64,000 nt of DNA from Photobacterium sanguinicancri (GCF_024346675.1 NZ_AP024850.1:1736001-1800000), one strand, 5' to 3'; counted from the first letter of the stretch, positions 15,644 to 24,475 are shown. A program made the numbers and translations. The notes: a model not told the origin generated them from the sequence alone.

Positions 15644-17633
15644 ACCATTTAAAATGGCTGAAGAATTGACGAGACAGCTTCAGTCATTAGGGCAAATCAA
15701 ACATGCGTGGTTCACGACATTCAACCTCAATATGGATTTTTTTGAGCTGCATGTGTTGTCAACGTTATTGCAAATGGATAAACCGCGCAGTCGAATTGAT
15801 TTTGAGTTAATGCAGCAAAAGTTAAACGGTCGCGTCAAAGACACACGAAAAGGTGCTGTTACCGCGAGTATTGATGTAAAAGTGTTTGCGGATCAACGCA
15901 TGTATGATGCTAGCGATCTAAAACGCACTGCGATTGAAGTGTATGGCGTTAACCCTGCTTTACTTGATGGCGGCCGAAAGAGAGTGTTGAATAACAGTAC
16001 TCTTTTTCATCCTAAAGTTATCTATCTTCAAGACGAAGAGGGACGGGTGATACTAGGAGCGGGAAGTGCGAACTTGACACTCAGTGGTTGGTCGACCAAT
16101 CAAGAGGTCTTCACCTTTCAGCGCGTAGAGTGTAAACATCAGGTAGAAGCGATTCGAGCATTTTTTAGGCCACTGTTTGAAGCCAATAGAGTTGAAACTA
16201 AAGTCCTTCCTCAAACAAAGATGCGTTCTGACATTCAACCGTCAGATTGGCATTTTGTCCATACGTTCATCAAAAATAGCAGTGATGGAAGACATAAGAC
16301 ATTATTGAATCATCTGTTGAATCATTCAGTGGATGAATCACGTGATTTAGTTGTTTGGTCACCCTATTTTCCTTCAGATCTTACGGGGTTCATACAGCGT
16401 CTAAAAGCTGTGGCATCACCAAGCCTACTGAAACTACATATTGTGCCTGACTTGGTTGAAAATCAACGTATGCGAACCCAGTGGTCAGAAGATTTATTCC
16501 CCTTGCTTGACGAGTCAGTGTGCTTTTATCGTAGCCCTGTAGGGAAAGATGATAGAAGCGAGTTGTGCCATGCCAAAGTGTGGATGACAGAAGAAAAACT
16601 GGCGATAGGATCTTGGAATTTTACCTCGCCAGGCTCAAATATTGATTTAGACCGTAAAGATACAGGGCAGGTTAACATCGAAGCGGGAATCATTGTGGTT
16701 AATCAACAACAGTTAGCACCTGTATTGACGAAACCATTGAGTATTAACAAAGATCATTTCATGCAAGATACTGAACTTAGCCAGCATTCGCTTGAAGTCA
16801 CGGATCTTATGCCGATTGAAATTCGTGTGGTCTTTGATTGGAAAATACTCGCATATGAAGTTGAACTGAATAAGATTAATAACGCTCTAGAGTGGAAAAG
16901 TGTCGAGCTACGCTTACCTGACGTTGAAACCCCTCTAAAGTTTGAAATTCAAGAAAACGAAGCGATTTACACCACTAAGATCACGCTGGTTCAAGAACCA
17001 CAAGCTTTACTAGTAAACCATGCCTATGAGCTAATTTTAGCTGGTGGTACCCGCTATCGAGGTTTTATTGTCGAATGCAATAGTCTTATGCGACGAGTGG
17101 AAGAGTTTGAGTCTCTTGATGACATTTTCAATAGTCTTATTGACGGGCGCTCTTTACAAAGCAACCCTAGTGCATCGCTTCGCAGTGTGTTACTTGGCAA
17201 TGACCAAGATTGGTTAGAAGAGCAAGGAGCTGGTTCATCAACTGAGCCACAGTTATCGTCAGCAGTGAGCTACTTTAGAATGTTTCAAGCGATGGACAGC
17301 TTTGAACAGCGTATTAGCAGTTTAAAAACTGACTCGATGCGAGAACAATACGCTTTTGTTATACCGGGCTGTCTGGTTGAAATGCGGTCAAAAATAGGTG
17401 ATGAAATGGCAAAAAGTGCCAATGTATTTAATTGGTATATGAAACAAGAGTTTAATTTGCTCGTAGATCTTGTAAAGAACGAAGCTGAAGGTGATGCTCT
17501 TAAACTACGTTTGAAAGAGTTGCGAATTGAAAGCAACGATAGCGAGGCTCGATCGACAGGCCTTCAACAATGCATTGGAAGTCGTGAGTATCGAAAACTC
17601 ATAAAAGGTAAGTGTGGTTATGTCTCTGTCTGA
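15636..17633 (+). CDS. Phospholipase D superfamily nuclease-like protein
   Basis: 665 aa. Two HKD half-sites are visible: FHPK with GSANLTLSGW (His125, Lys127) and CHAK with GSWNFTSPG (His312, Lys314). The two-HxK layout is that of PLD-type nucleases such as DrmC-like or restriction-associated enzymes, not lipases. The C-terminal about 300 aa (DWKILAYEVELNKINNALEW onward) are unassigned and may bind DNA or a partner. It overlaps its neighbours by 8 and 20 nt, indicating translational coupling with the 471-aa protein and the helicase. Confidence 0.83.
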   Translation: MTKPFKMAEELTRQLQSLGQIKHAWFTTFNLNMDFFELHVLSTLLQMDKPRSRIDFELMQQKLNGRVKDTRKGAVTASIDVKVFADQRMYDASDLKRTAIEVYGVNPALLDGGRKRVLNNSTLFHPKVIYLQDEEGRVILGAGSANLTLSGWSTNQEVFTFQRVECKHQVEAIRAFFRPLFEANRVETKVLPQTKMRSDIQPSDWHFVHTFIKNSSDGRHKTLLNHLLNHSVDESRDLVVWSPYFPSDLTGFIQRLKAVASPSLLKLHIVPDLVENQRMRTQWSEDLFPLLDESVCFYRSPVGKDDRSELCHAKVWMTEEKLAIGSWNFTSPGSNIDLDRKDTGQVNIEAGIIVVNQQQLAPVLTKPLSINKDHFMQDTELSQHSLEVTDLMPIEIRVVFDWKILAYEVELNKINNALEWKSVELRLPDVETPLKFEIQENEAIYTTKITLVQEPQALLVNHAYELILAGGTRYRGFIVECNSLMRRVEEFESLDDIFNSLIDGRSLQSNPSASLRSVLLGNDQDWLEEQGAGSSTEPQLSSAVSYFRMFQAMDSFEQRISSLKTDSMREQYAFVIPGCLVEMRSKIGDEMAKSANVFNWYMKQEFNLLVDLVKNEAEGDALKLRLKELRIESNDSEARSTGLQQCIGSREYRKLIKGKCGYVSV

Positions 17634-20343
17634 TTGGGCGAATTTGACGCCAGAAACTGTTTCACAGCAAATGAGCTTCGTAGAAAATGATAAAACTTGG
17701 CGCTATCAAGCGAGTAATAACACCTCTATGCCAGCTAAACAGGCCGAGGGTGTCGCGTATCTGTGTCGTTTGTTACAACAATATAACCTTGCCTTGCTTG
17801 CCGATGAGGTGGGTATGGGTAAAACGTTTCAAGCGATAGGTATCATTCGTTTGTTGCAACAGCTAAAACCAAATGCAAAAGTGTTGGTGATTGGACCAAA
17901 TAGAAATATTTGCTCACAGTGGAAAGGGGAGTTTGGCGCTTTTGATGAAAGTCACTGGCACGGTTATGTACCAGAACCACTAATGGTGGCAGAACCTGAA
18001 TCGAAACTAGCAGATATGATCACACGTGTAGGGGAAGGTGAACACCATGTGTATTTTACCACCATCCATGCATTGAGTGGATTGACTAAAGAGTTAGACA
18101 CAACGAATAAGGTAGAGCTAGCTCGCCAACAAGCACTTGAGTTAAAAGATCGTGTAATGAACTACCTTGATCAGCAAGGGTTCGATCTATTAGTGATTGA
18201 TGAGGCGCACTATCTCCGTGCCCGAGAGGGGGGTTCTCAAAAAGTTGCTGCCGCAAAAGCTTTCTTCGGTGAGGCTGACGGAGAAACAAGACTAGCACAA
18301 AATGTTTTGTTAATGACGGCAACGCCTACCCATTCATCAGTTTATGATGTCGCAAATATATTGCGCTATTTTACACCAGAGGAAGAACTGAAAAATAACG
18401 CAACCAAAAGCGATTATGACGCCGCTCAATTGCTACAAAAATATGGCTTGAGACGTTTACGCTTGTTACAAGATAGTAATGGTATCCATTACACGAAACA
18501 GCACTATCGTAAAGAGATTGGTCAGCCCGTTTCTTTTGCAAAGCATCAAAATGCTGAGCTGTTTTTTGGGCTTTATCAGCGCCAGTTGGTTAAACAGGTT
18601 CAAGCTAGAGCATCAAATCGTAAGTTTCTTTATGGGTATCTTGAAGGGTTTGAATCCTTTGGGGAGCATGAGCTAAAAGCAGTCGAGTTTGATGATGAAC
18701 AATCAAGTGCAGATCATGGTAAAGAGGCATTTAGCAAAGCGCTTGATACAAAGTTACTAAAGGAGCTAAGTGAAGAATATTATCAATGTTTTAACCAATT
18801 TCCAGAGCATCCTAAGTACAAGGAGCTGGTTGATAATGTTGTCCCTAGAACGCTGACGCAGCCATGCCTTAATGATATTAAACATTTGGTGTTTGTGCGC
18901 CGTATTCCCTCGGTACGGGAGTTAACGAAACGAGTAAATACACAATACGATGATGTATTGGGGCAAATGTTGGCTAAAGCTTTAGGTCTGGATGAAAATG
19001 AAAAGAACGCTTGGCAGCAAAGCTATTGGAGCAGGGCCTGGTTAAATCGTCACCGTAAAAGCAAAAATAATGAAGAGGCTGAAGAATTAGATAATTCAGA
19101 AGAACTGACGTTAGAAGAAAATCAAGAAATCAACGAGTTAGGTGAAGATGATCACCAACTCCGTTCACGGATCACAGAACTATTTGTGATGAAAAAACGT
19201 CCCAAAAAAGGTCCCGATGAGCAAAGTGATCATGCGGACGTAGAATTTCAAAATACTCGATGCACGAATGTAGCTCTTCGTTTTAGAAAACCTGAGAGCA
19301 TTTTCTCTCTATTTCTAGAACCATCATTAGATTACGAAAGTGAAGAGTATAGTTACTATTTTGAACATAAAATAGGCAGCCGTAAACGTGCTGTTTATTC
19401 AACAGCGGCGCTTTACCAACGGTCACAACGACACGATTTGGAAAAGGTTTCTGTCGATGAAGAAACTCGTATTGACGTTGGCTTACCCACGATTTGGCAA
19501 TACCTTTTCGAACGGCTGAGTGACAAAGAGAAAGCATTGCTTCACCAGTGGAAGCCAGAGACCAAAGAGAACTTTGCGAACTACTTTAAGGCAGGGATAT
19601 TGTTTGCAAGTCCAGTGATGGTAGAGTTGTTTTGTTGGTTCTATTGTTTTAATCATGGAGATGAAAAGTCTAAAAGTGGCGAAAGTGCACATGCTCGTTA
19701 CTTAGGTTTTATCCAATATATATTGCCTAAGTTATCCGATTCGATGTTGCTGTGGTATTTCAAAGCGGCGCTAGAGACATTTGAAGATATGTGTAAGAAA
19801 GTTGCTCGTGTCAAGCTTGACGGCTATACCGATGACTGGCGAGTCTTAAAAGGTCATACTTCACCTGCTGCGTTTGCCAGCGGTGAAACTTCGAACCGCG
19901 ACAGCTTACAATTAAGTTTTAATTCGCCGTTTTACCCCAATGTATTAGTCGCGACATCAGTCTTTCAAGAAGGGGTTAACCTGCATTTGCAATGTAATCA
20001 GGTTCATCATTACGGAATTGCGGGAAGCCCGGGCGATCATGAGCAACGTGTAGGGCGGGTAGATCGACTGTTTAGTAAGGTCAATAGGCAGTTCCAAAAC
20101 GGCGAACGAGGTGAGCTGAAAATTAGCTTCCCATACTTAGAAAATTCGTTTGATGAAGACCAATTGGCCTCATTTTTAGAGCGAAAAACCCGTGCTGAAA
20201 GTAAGTTGGATAAATGTCTACTAGATACTAATGATGCCCAAATCGGAACGGGAAAAGCGGAGAACTGGCAGGGGTATTTAAAGCAACCAGAGGCAGCGGA
20301 TGAAAGCAAAGTTGAAGACCCATACCCAGCTAGGTTTGAGTGA
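17614..20343 (+). CDS. SNF2-like superfamily 2 helicase
   Basis: 909 aa from GTG 17614 (ATG 17620 is a possible start). SF2/SNF2 motifs in order: motif I DEVGMGKT (64-71), motif II DEAH (196-199), motif III LMTATPTHS, then a long charged insertion (about 480-560) and the C-terminal RecA domain with VATSVFQEGVNL (motif V) and QRVGRVDR (motif VI, 811-818). All ATPase residues look intact. The arrangement is RapA/DrmD-like, typical of DNA translocases in phage defence. It is the last large gene of the operon and is followed by a 28-codon frame and a terminator. Confidence 0.88.
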   Translation: MVMSLSDWANLTPETVSQQMSFVENDKTWRYQASNNTSMPAKQAEGVAYLCRLLQQYNLALLADEVGMGKTFQAIGIIRLLQQLKPNAKVLVIGPNRNICSQWKGEFGAFDESHWHGYVPEPLMVAEPESKLADMITRVGEGEHHVYFTTIHALSGLTKELDTTNKVELARQQALELKDRVMNYLDQQGFDLLVIDEAHYLRAREGGSQKVAAAKAFFGEADGETRLAQNVLLMTATPTHSSVYDVANILRYFTPEEELKNNATKSDYDAAQLLQKYGLRRLRLLQDSNGIHYTKQHYRKEIGQPVSFAKHQNAELFFGLYQRQLVKQVQARASNRKFLYGYLEGFESFGEHELKAVEFDDEQSSADHGKEAFSKALDTKLLKELSEEYYQCFNQFPEHPKYKELVDNVVPRTLTQPCLNDIKHLVFVRRIPSVRELTKRVNTQYDDVLGQMLAKALGLDENEKNAWQQSYWSRAWLNRHRKSKNNEEAEELDNSEELTLEENQEINELGEDDHQLRSRITELFVMKKRPKKGPDEQSDHADVEFQNTRCTNVALRFRKPESIFSLFLEPSLDYESEEYSYYFEHKIGSRKRAVYSTAALYQRSQRHDLEKVSVDEETRIDVGLPTIWQYLFERLSDKEKALLHQWKPETKENFANYFKAGILFASPVMVELFCWFYCFNHGDEKSKSGESAHARYLGFIQYILPKLSDSMLLWYFKAALETFEDMCKKVARVKLDGYTDDWRVLKGHTSPAAFASGETSNRDSLQLSFNSPFYPNVLVATSVFQEGVNLHLQCNQVHHYGIAGSPGDHEQRVGRVDRLFSKVNRQFQNGERGELKISFPYLENSFDEDQLASFLERKTRAESKLDKCLLDTNDAQIGTGKAENWQGYLKQPEAADESKVEDPYPARFE

Positions 20344-20439
20344 TTATATGGCGGCTCTGACTTATGGTTTAAGGAAGAGCTCTTGCTCAATAGCTAATTT
20401 ACTGAGCTTCTAGTAGTCATAAATGAACTTAGTTAGACA

Positions 20440-20526
20440 ATGGAAGATTGGTTACGTACAGCCTATAGGGTCGCAAGAGAAGGGGACCGCTTAGAGTATC
20501 TGTTTAGTGATGAGCATAGCTATTAG
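20440..20526 (+). CDS. Possible 28-aa small ORF before the operon terminator
   Basis: ATG 20440 to TAG 20526 encodes MEDWLRTAYRVAREGDRLEY plus eight residues. It lies 96 nt after the helicase and 14 nt before a strong terminator, so it would be on the operon transcript. It has a helical, charged composition but no clear ribosome site. It could be real or chance. Confidence 0.25.
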   Translation: MEDWLRTAYRVAREGDRLEYLFSDEHSY

Positions 20527-20540
20527 CGGGTGGGGAAGGT

Positions 20541-20579
20541 AGGTCTATGGAATAGAAAGGCTTTCGACTCCATAGACCT
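20541..20579. terminator. Stem-loop between convergent operons
   Basis: AGGTCTATGGA (20541-20551) pairs perfectly with TCCATAGACCT (20569-20579); the loop holds a nested GAAAG/CTTTC pair. It sits between the end of the helicase operon and the end of the convergent DUF4236 operon and can serve both directions. Confidence 0.75.
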
Positions 20580-20597
20580 TTGTATGTAGCGATTATG

Positions 20598-21038
20598 CTA
20601 GCGGTTGAGGTAAAACAAACCGCCTAAAATAGCGAAGTTAATCGCCCAATTGATGGTTCGTGTATGAGCAAAGTAATAGAACGTAGTAAAGAGATAACCG
20701 CCATTTGCTTCTTTGGGTGAGTCCTCTCCGTATTCTAATTCATCTTCTTCGCTGGAACACGCCTTACTCTCTGTAGGATCAGAGGTAGTGAGTTTTGCGG
20801 AAGAAGCCTTTTTTGATGAGGAGTCATCTAGGCTTTCGTGGTATGACAATCCACTTCCCGGAACACCCAATGTACCGCGTTTGACTCCAAGAGAACCATC
20901 TTTTTTAGTTCCGACATTAACGTTGGCTCCAGGTACACCAACGGTTGAACTTGTCGTCACTCCGTTCTTGCCTGACCAACTAAGGTTGAATGTGAGCCCT
21001 GGTGCAACCTTGACTCTTTTTCGAAATCTTAATCCCAT
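20598..21038 (-). CDS. DUF4236 domain protein with C-terminal membrane helix
   Basis: 146 aa. Residues 1 to about 62 match the DUF4236 pattern: MGLRFRKRVKVAPGLTFNLS, the SGKNGVTTSSTVGVPGANVN segment and TLGVPGSGLSY. A Ser/acidic linker follows, then a C-terminal membrane helix (INWAINFAILGGLFYL). DUF4236 proteins recur near toxins and defence genes, but their biochemistry is unknown. It is the last gene of a four-gene minus-strand operon; the next gene upstream ends 10 nt away. Confidence 0.8.
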   Translation of the reverse strand: MGLRFRKRVKVAPGLTFNLSWSGKNGVTTSSTVGVPGANVNVGTKKDGSLGVKRGTLGVPGSGLSYHESLDDSSSKKASSAKLTTSDPTESKACSSEEDELEYGEDSPKEANGGYLFTTFYYFAHTRTINWAINFAILGGLFYLNR

Positions 21039-21047
21039 GATAAAGCC

Positions 21048-21272
21048 TTACAGAATACGTCTTAGTAGGAAGCGGAAAATTGGAATAACGACTAGCAAGG
21101 ATACTAGCACTAAGTTTGTCCACTCAAGTTGTGTGTTTGGTAGTCGACTGACTTGCTCGAACCCGTGGATCTGGGTGAAAAGTAAGAAACAGAAAAACAA
21201 CCACGAAGACGTGTGCAATATCCAACGTCCACTGGTGAATAGCATGACGAGGAGATCAAAAACAACAAACAT
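21048..21272 (-). CDS. Small two-helix membrane protein
   Basis: 74 aa with two hydrophobic stretches, one near the N-terminus (FVVFDLLVMLF through LFFCFLLFT) and one at the C-terminus (TNLVLVSLLVVIPIFRFLL). It lies between the 236-aa gene (4 nt) and the DUF4236 gene (10 nt), so it is co-transcribed. Not recognised. Confidence 0.55.
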   Translation of the reverse strand: MFVVFDLLVMLFTSGRWILHTSSWLFFCFLLFTQIHGFEQVSRLPNTQLEWTNLVLVSLLVVIPIFRFLLRRIL

Positions 21273-21276
21273 AGAA

Positions 21277-21987
21277 TTACCTAGTTAGCAAAAAATCTGG
21301 ACCACCAAAAACAGAGTAGTCGTAGATTAAGGTGGCTTTTACACTGCAGCCAATGCCGTTATTTCTGCAGTTGTTCTTTGCATATTGCACTACATTGGCA
21401 TGAACTTTTTGGGCGTGATTTTTTGGATCCGATAATGAATCCATCTTTTCTAGCAAAGCTAATTGGTCACTGATCTTTTCTAACTCATCAACACCTTCAA
21501 AGGCGATATTTAGGTCGAAGTTGCCTTTAAGCTGTTCGTTGTGAGCTTGTACTCGAGATGACAGTGAACTCATTGCTTGAGAAAACAGTTTGTCGTCTTG
21601 CTTAGTGAGCAAATAAACATCGGCATTCTTATAATCTAAAGCAACAAATTCAGAGGTGTAGCTTTCACAATGTTGAATTCCATTACAGGTTTCAAGTATT
21701 CTTGGAAATGCTCTTACAACGTATTGACCTAGTAGGTAGGCTGAATTGTTTTTAGCTGCCTCAACTTTTGCCATGGTATGCCAATGAGTATGATTTTCTA
21801 ATGTAACAACAAATTCACCTTTATTGTTTCTCGGTAGCTCAGCTTTAGGGAGTAGCCCATAGGTGATCGTATTCACGGCGTACATAACTCCAGCCGTTCC
21901 CGCGATAACTGGTAGCACAATAGTTATCACAAAAAACGTAAGAGCAAGGCCGATAATTGTATTTAATGGATCGGAAGCTCTACTCAT
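21277..21987 (-). CDS. Hypothetical membrane-anchored protein
   Basis: 236 aa. One long hydrophobic segment near the N-terminus (about 9-40: IIGLALTFFVITIVLPVIAG) is followed by a soluble domain with five cysteines (CNGIQHCES, NCRNNGIGC), plausible for a periplasmic or extracytoplasmic domain with disulfides. A heptad-like stretch at 140-190 suggests a coiled coil. Its start overlaps the stop of the 293-aa gene (ATGA type), so the two are translated together. No family recognised. Confidence 0.6.
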   Translation of the reverse strand: MSRASDPLNTIIGLALTFFVITIVLPVIAGTAGVMYAVNTITYGLLPKAELPRNNKGEFVVTLENHTHWHTMAKVEAAKNNSAYLLGQYVVRAFPRILETCNGIQHCESYTSEFVALDYKNADVYLLTKQDDKLFSQAMSSLSSRVQAHNEQLKGNFDLNIAFEGVDELEKISDQLALLEKMDSLSDPKNHAQKVHANVVQYAKNNCRNNGIGCSVKATLIYDYSVFGGPDFLLTR

Positions 21988-22868
21988 TAAAACACCTCGA
22001 GAACGAATTTTTTACATGCCAGCAAGAACAGGATAGGCAAAATGATGGTCTTAAGTACAAAAAGCATCATGAGGTTGATAAATTTGATCATCGCATTATC
22101 GATTGACTCCATAACAGAAACAATCATCTCTTTAGGCCCTGCAACCGTCGATTTAACAGTATCCCACTTTTTAGACATACCGCTCATAAAACCCTCGCTT
22201 TCTTCATTCTCCGTGGTTTCTTCGGGAAGAGAAGTCAATACATCCATTTTCTGCGAAATAGACTTTGATAGCTCGGTAGCTTGAGATTCATTTTCATTGA
22301 TTGATTTCTCGATGAATAGGTAATCAGCACCTAAAGATAGAGATACCGAGACAATGACAGAAAAACGAACAATCAGCAGCACTTTAAATGCTTGAGTTGC
22401 TTTATCTTTATAGAATGATAAAGACTGAGCCCACAATGTTGATAGCAAAGCGCCACCCGATAATACGATTAGGAAGTTGAATAACTTGCTAGACATGGTG
22501 ACCAGTAGAAATTTTTGCAGGCTTAAAGAGGCTAAGGCAAGCGCCATCGTATGCTTAAATAGATCTAACATGTCGCTGATTGAGTTCAGCAGTTGCCCAA
22601 TATCAAAAGACGCTAACCCTACAGAAAGTTCAACACTTTTAAACATTGAAACTAAGGAATCAAGTAGAGAGGCAGTACCGAAAGTGATGAGAGCAGAGCT
22701 TAAAGAGTGATTAACCGCATCATGTGCTATACGATCAAGAGCGGAGGAGCAAGCAATGAGCATTAGCAATGCAATAAATAATGAATAAGATGCTTTCTTA
22801 GTGAGTATTGGGGACTTCGTGCTTTTTTGTTCAAGATTTGAAGTAATAGTGGTCATAGTATTCAACAA
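21987..22868 (-). CDS. Hypothetical multi-pass membrane protein
   Basis: 293 aa with about five or six hydrophobic segments (near 27-45, 58-75, 104-125, 130-150, 163-185, 262-288), an acidic loop (PEETTENEESEGFMSGMSKK) and a final KKFVLEVF tail. It is the first gene of the minus-strand operon. It might act as a transporter-like or pore component with the two following anchored proteins, but no transport signature is seen. Unknown. Confidence 0.6.
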   Translation of the reverse strand: MLNTMTTITSNLEQKSTKSPILTKKASYSLFIALLMLIACSSALDRIAHDAVNHSLSSALITFGTASLLDSLVSMFKSVELSVGLASFDIGQLLNSISDMLDLFKHTMALALASLSLQKFLLVTMSSKLFNFLIVLSGGALLSTLWAQSLSFYKDKATQAFKVLLIVRFSVIVSVSLSLGADYLFIEKSINENESQATELSKSISQKMDVLTSLPEETTENEESEGFMSGMSKKWDTVKSTVAGPKEMIVSVMESIDNAMIKFINLMMLFVLKTIILPILFLLACKKFVLEVF

Positions 22869-23114
22869 GAAGTAATAGTAAAAAATCTAATATGCACTAT
22901 ACAGTACAGCACTCCGTATATCTAGGCTTGTTTGATTTGTCTAATTACTAGAGCTAAAAGTAGTTCGTTTTAGAAGATGCTCAGTGATGAACGTAGAGCG
23001 AGTGGAAGAAGTTTTTACACATAAGGCCTTGGACTCTTTTACCGTATTTCGAATACAAACTATGGTAAGTTAAGCTAGTTAAATGTGGTATGTTGTAAAA
23101 ATGTGGCTCTGTTC

Positions 23115-23216
23115 GTGAACATGCCGCATCGAGAGTAAAAGTGTTAGTGATTAGTGAAAGCCACTATTTAGATGTAGAAAGTACGTATCACCATAACCCT
23201 CAAGATTGGTATGCGG
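23115..23216 (+). pseudogene. Fragment of a UDG-like gene (right direct repeat)
   Basis: Encodes EHAASRVKVLVISESHYLDV and then ESTYHHNPQDWYAD in one frame, the counterpart of residues about 30-63 of the protein encoded at 8082-8777. Nothing of the rest of that gene is present on either side. The GES motif reads SES here. Confidence 0.8.
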
Positions 23217-23325
23217 ATTTGATTTTAATGCAGCGCGTTGAAGGACGGGCGACAGCAACACAAATAGCAACGGCATTATTGAGGTCGTTTTTAGCGCCCG
23301 TTCTGAAAGGTGTAACATTTTGGCC

Positions 23326-23418
23326 GCCATAATTTTTGGCGTGTGACCGAGTCTTGCATTGGCCGTGGTAGTCACGGGTTGTCAAACAACGGGTAAAATA
23401 GTGCCGATAAGCTATTAA
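23326..23418 (+). pseudogene. Remnant of a small lipoprotein signal
   Basis: A frame reads IIFGV, stop (TGA 23344-23346), then PSLALAVVVTGCQTTGKIVP and ends at TAA 23416-23418. VVTGC is a plausible lipobox and QTTGK resembles small vibrio lipoproteins. The start codon is missing and there is an in-frame stop, so it is not functional. Confidence 0.35.
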
Positions 23419-23549
23419 GATCAATATCGTGGTAAAGCTAATAATAAGGCATTTTCCAGAGGTCCTTTTTATTGAGTATTTGAGGGCTATAATTAGTATT
23501 TACGCTAAATTTGCATTGAATAATATAAACTTACAATAGGAACAGAGTA

Positions 23550-23948
23550 ATGAATAGTAAAGTACTAAGGTTTGGTTTTATCGCCGCAGCGTTAATGAAT
23601 ATTGGTGGTGTGCTAACTTTCTCTCGATTTTTTACTAACTCGGTAATCAATGAGTTCGATCCGGTTGTAATGTCTAATTTTGGTCTACTTATGATCCTTG
23701 TTTGGGGGCTTGCATATTTAGGCGCTTCTTTTGTTAACTCAAATATTAAGTGGTTAGCGGCGGCTTTTGCGTTTGAGAAGCTTGTCTATGTTATTGCTTG
23801 GTTAGTTTGGTTTTCAGGTAATGACATTAGCTCTGTTTATGAACAGGATTTATTTGCAGGCTTTTTCTATAGTATCTACGGCCTAAATGATTTTATATTT
23901 ATGCTGTTTTTTGCTTGGGTTTTTATACGTCAGAATAAGAACGCATAA
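23550..23948 (+). CDS. Hypothetical four-helix membrane protein
   Basis: 132 aa, nearly all hydrophobic: helices at about 7-28, 43-62, 66-90 and 103-127 (FIFMLFFAWVFI). AGGAAC precedes ATG 23550. No charged catalytic site is visible. It is monocistronic, with a long hairpin 17 nt downstream. The family is not recognised. Confidence 0.6.
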   Translation: MNSKVLRFGFIAAALMNIGGVLTFSRFFTNSVINEFDPVVMSNFGLLMILVWGLAYLGASFVNSNIKWLAAAFAFEKLVYVIAWLVWFSGNDISSVYEQDLFAGFFYSIYGLNDFIFMLFFAWVFIRQNKNA

Positions 23949-23965
23949 TCTATCATTGATTAAAT

Positions 23966-24000
23966 GCCTTTGTTATTCATCAATAGATAATGACAAAGGC
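23966..24000. terminator. Stem-loop after the four-helix membrane protein
   Basis: GCCTTTGTTATT (23966-23977) pairs with AATGACAAAGGC (23989-24000), 12 bp with one G-U pair and an 11-nt loop. No T-run follows, so termination strength is uncertain. Confidence 0.5.
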
Positions 24001-24023
24001 TATATCAAATTAACCGTAGAAAA

Positions 24024-24083
24024 GCGCATAACACATAAGAGCCTTCTGGCGCTGGCGGATCCCCACATAATTTACGCACGATA
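24024..24083 (+). repeat. Intergenic repeat R1
   Basis: A 60-bp sequence with GCATAACACATAAGAGCCTT and ACATAATTTACGCACGATAA, matched at 27573-27631 with a short gap and few changes. A third, shorter copy of its first third lies at 25045-25068. Confidence 0.7.
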
Positions 24084-24179
24084 AATGTTCCTTGCCATTA
24101 TAATTAGGATGCATAACTTCCAGCGCATTAGAAAAATAAGCGAAAATTCATCTTGCTTTCAATTTTTTATGTTTATGGT

Positions 24180-24230
24180 GAATTCATTAGCTCGGAAGGT
24201 AAGTTGCGTGTCTACCGATTGAACTACAAC
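24180..24230 (-). other. Decayed tRNA-like sequence
   Basis: On the minus strand it reads GTAGTTCAATCGGTAGACAC, the classic D-arm of tRNAs, then TTACCTTCCGAGCTAATGA, resembling a Gly-tRNA anticodon arm. The anticodon stem does not pair and there is no T-arm or acceptor stem, so it is not a working tRNA. Confidence 0.3.
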
Positions 24231-24475
24231 GTTATTTTGTAGGGATTCGTAAATTACAGGCGTTATGTGTAGCTAACTAGTCCTATAAATGTGTTCTAAA
24301 TCATAGTAATAACATATAGGTAAGTGGTTGCAATTGCACTGCGTTGCTTTTGCGGCTGGACTGCATTATTCTGCTTTCATTTGTTAGTGATATCAATGTC
24401 TTGTGATTTTTTATTTTGACTAAATAAATAGAGTTGTGCATTCATCACCTTTGTAATACTTAATTGGAATAGTTC

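Larger units (their letters stand above)
22869..23549. other. 681-bp spacer with two gene remnants
   Basis: No intact gene. It contains the upstream region of the 293-aa gene, the UDG-like fragment at 23115-23216, and a lipoprotein remnant at 23326-23418. Confidence 0.6.
24001..24475. other. Spacer with repeat R1 and a tRNA-like scrap
   Basis: No gene. It contains repeat R1 (24024-24083), the minus-strand tRNA-like sequence at 24180-24230, and CAGGCGTTATG near 24256-24266, which resembles the right end of an attC site. Confidence 0.45.

Noticed and set aside
15636..20343. Assignment of the PLD/helicase operon to DISARM
   Set aside because: DrmA (helicase with DUF1998 partner), DrmB and a methyltransferase are absent, and the phosphatase and 471-aa protein are not DISARM components.
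20713..21288. 191-aa + strand frame over the DUF4236 and 74-aa genes
   Set aside because: Antisense to a recognised DUF4236 protein; shadow of the minus-strand genes.
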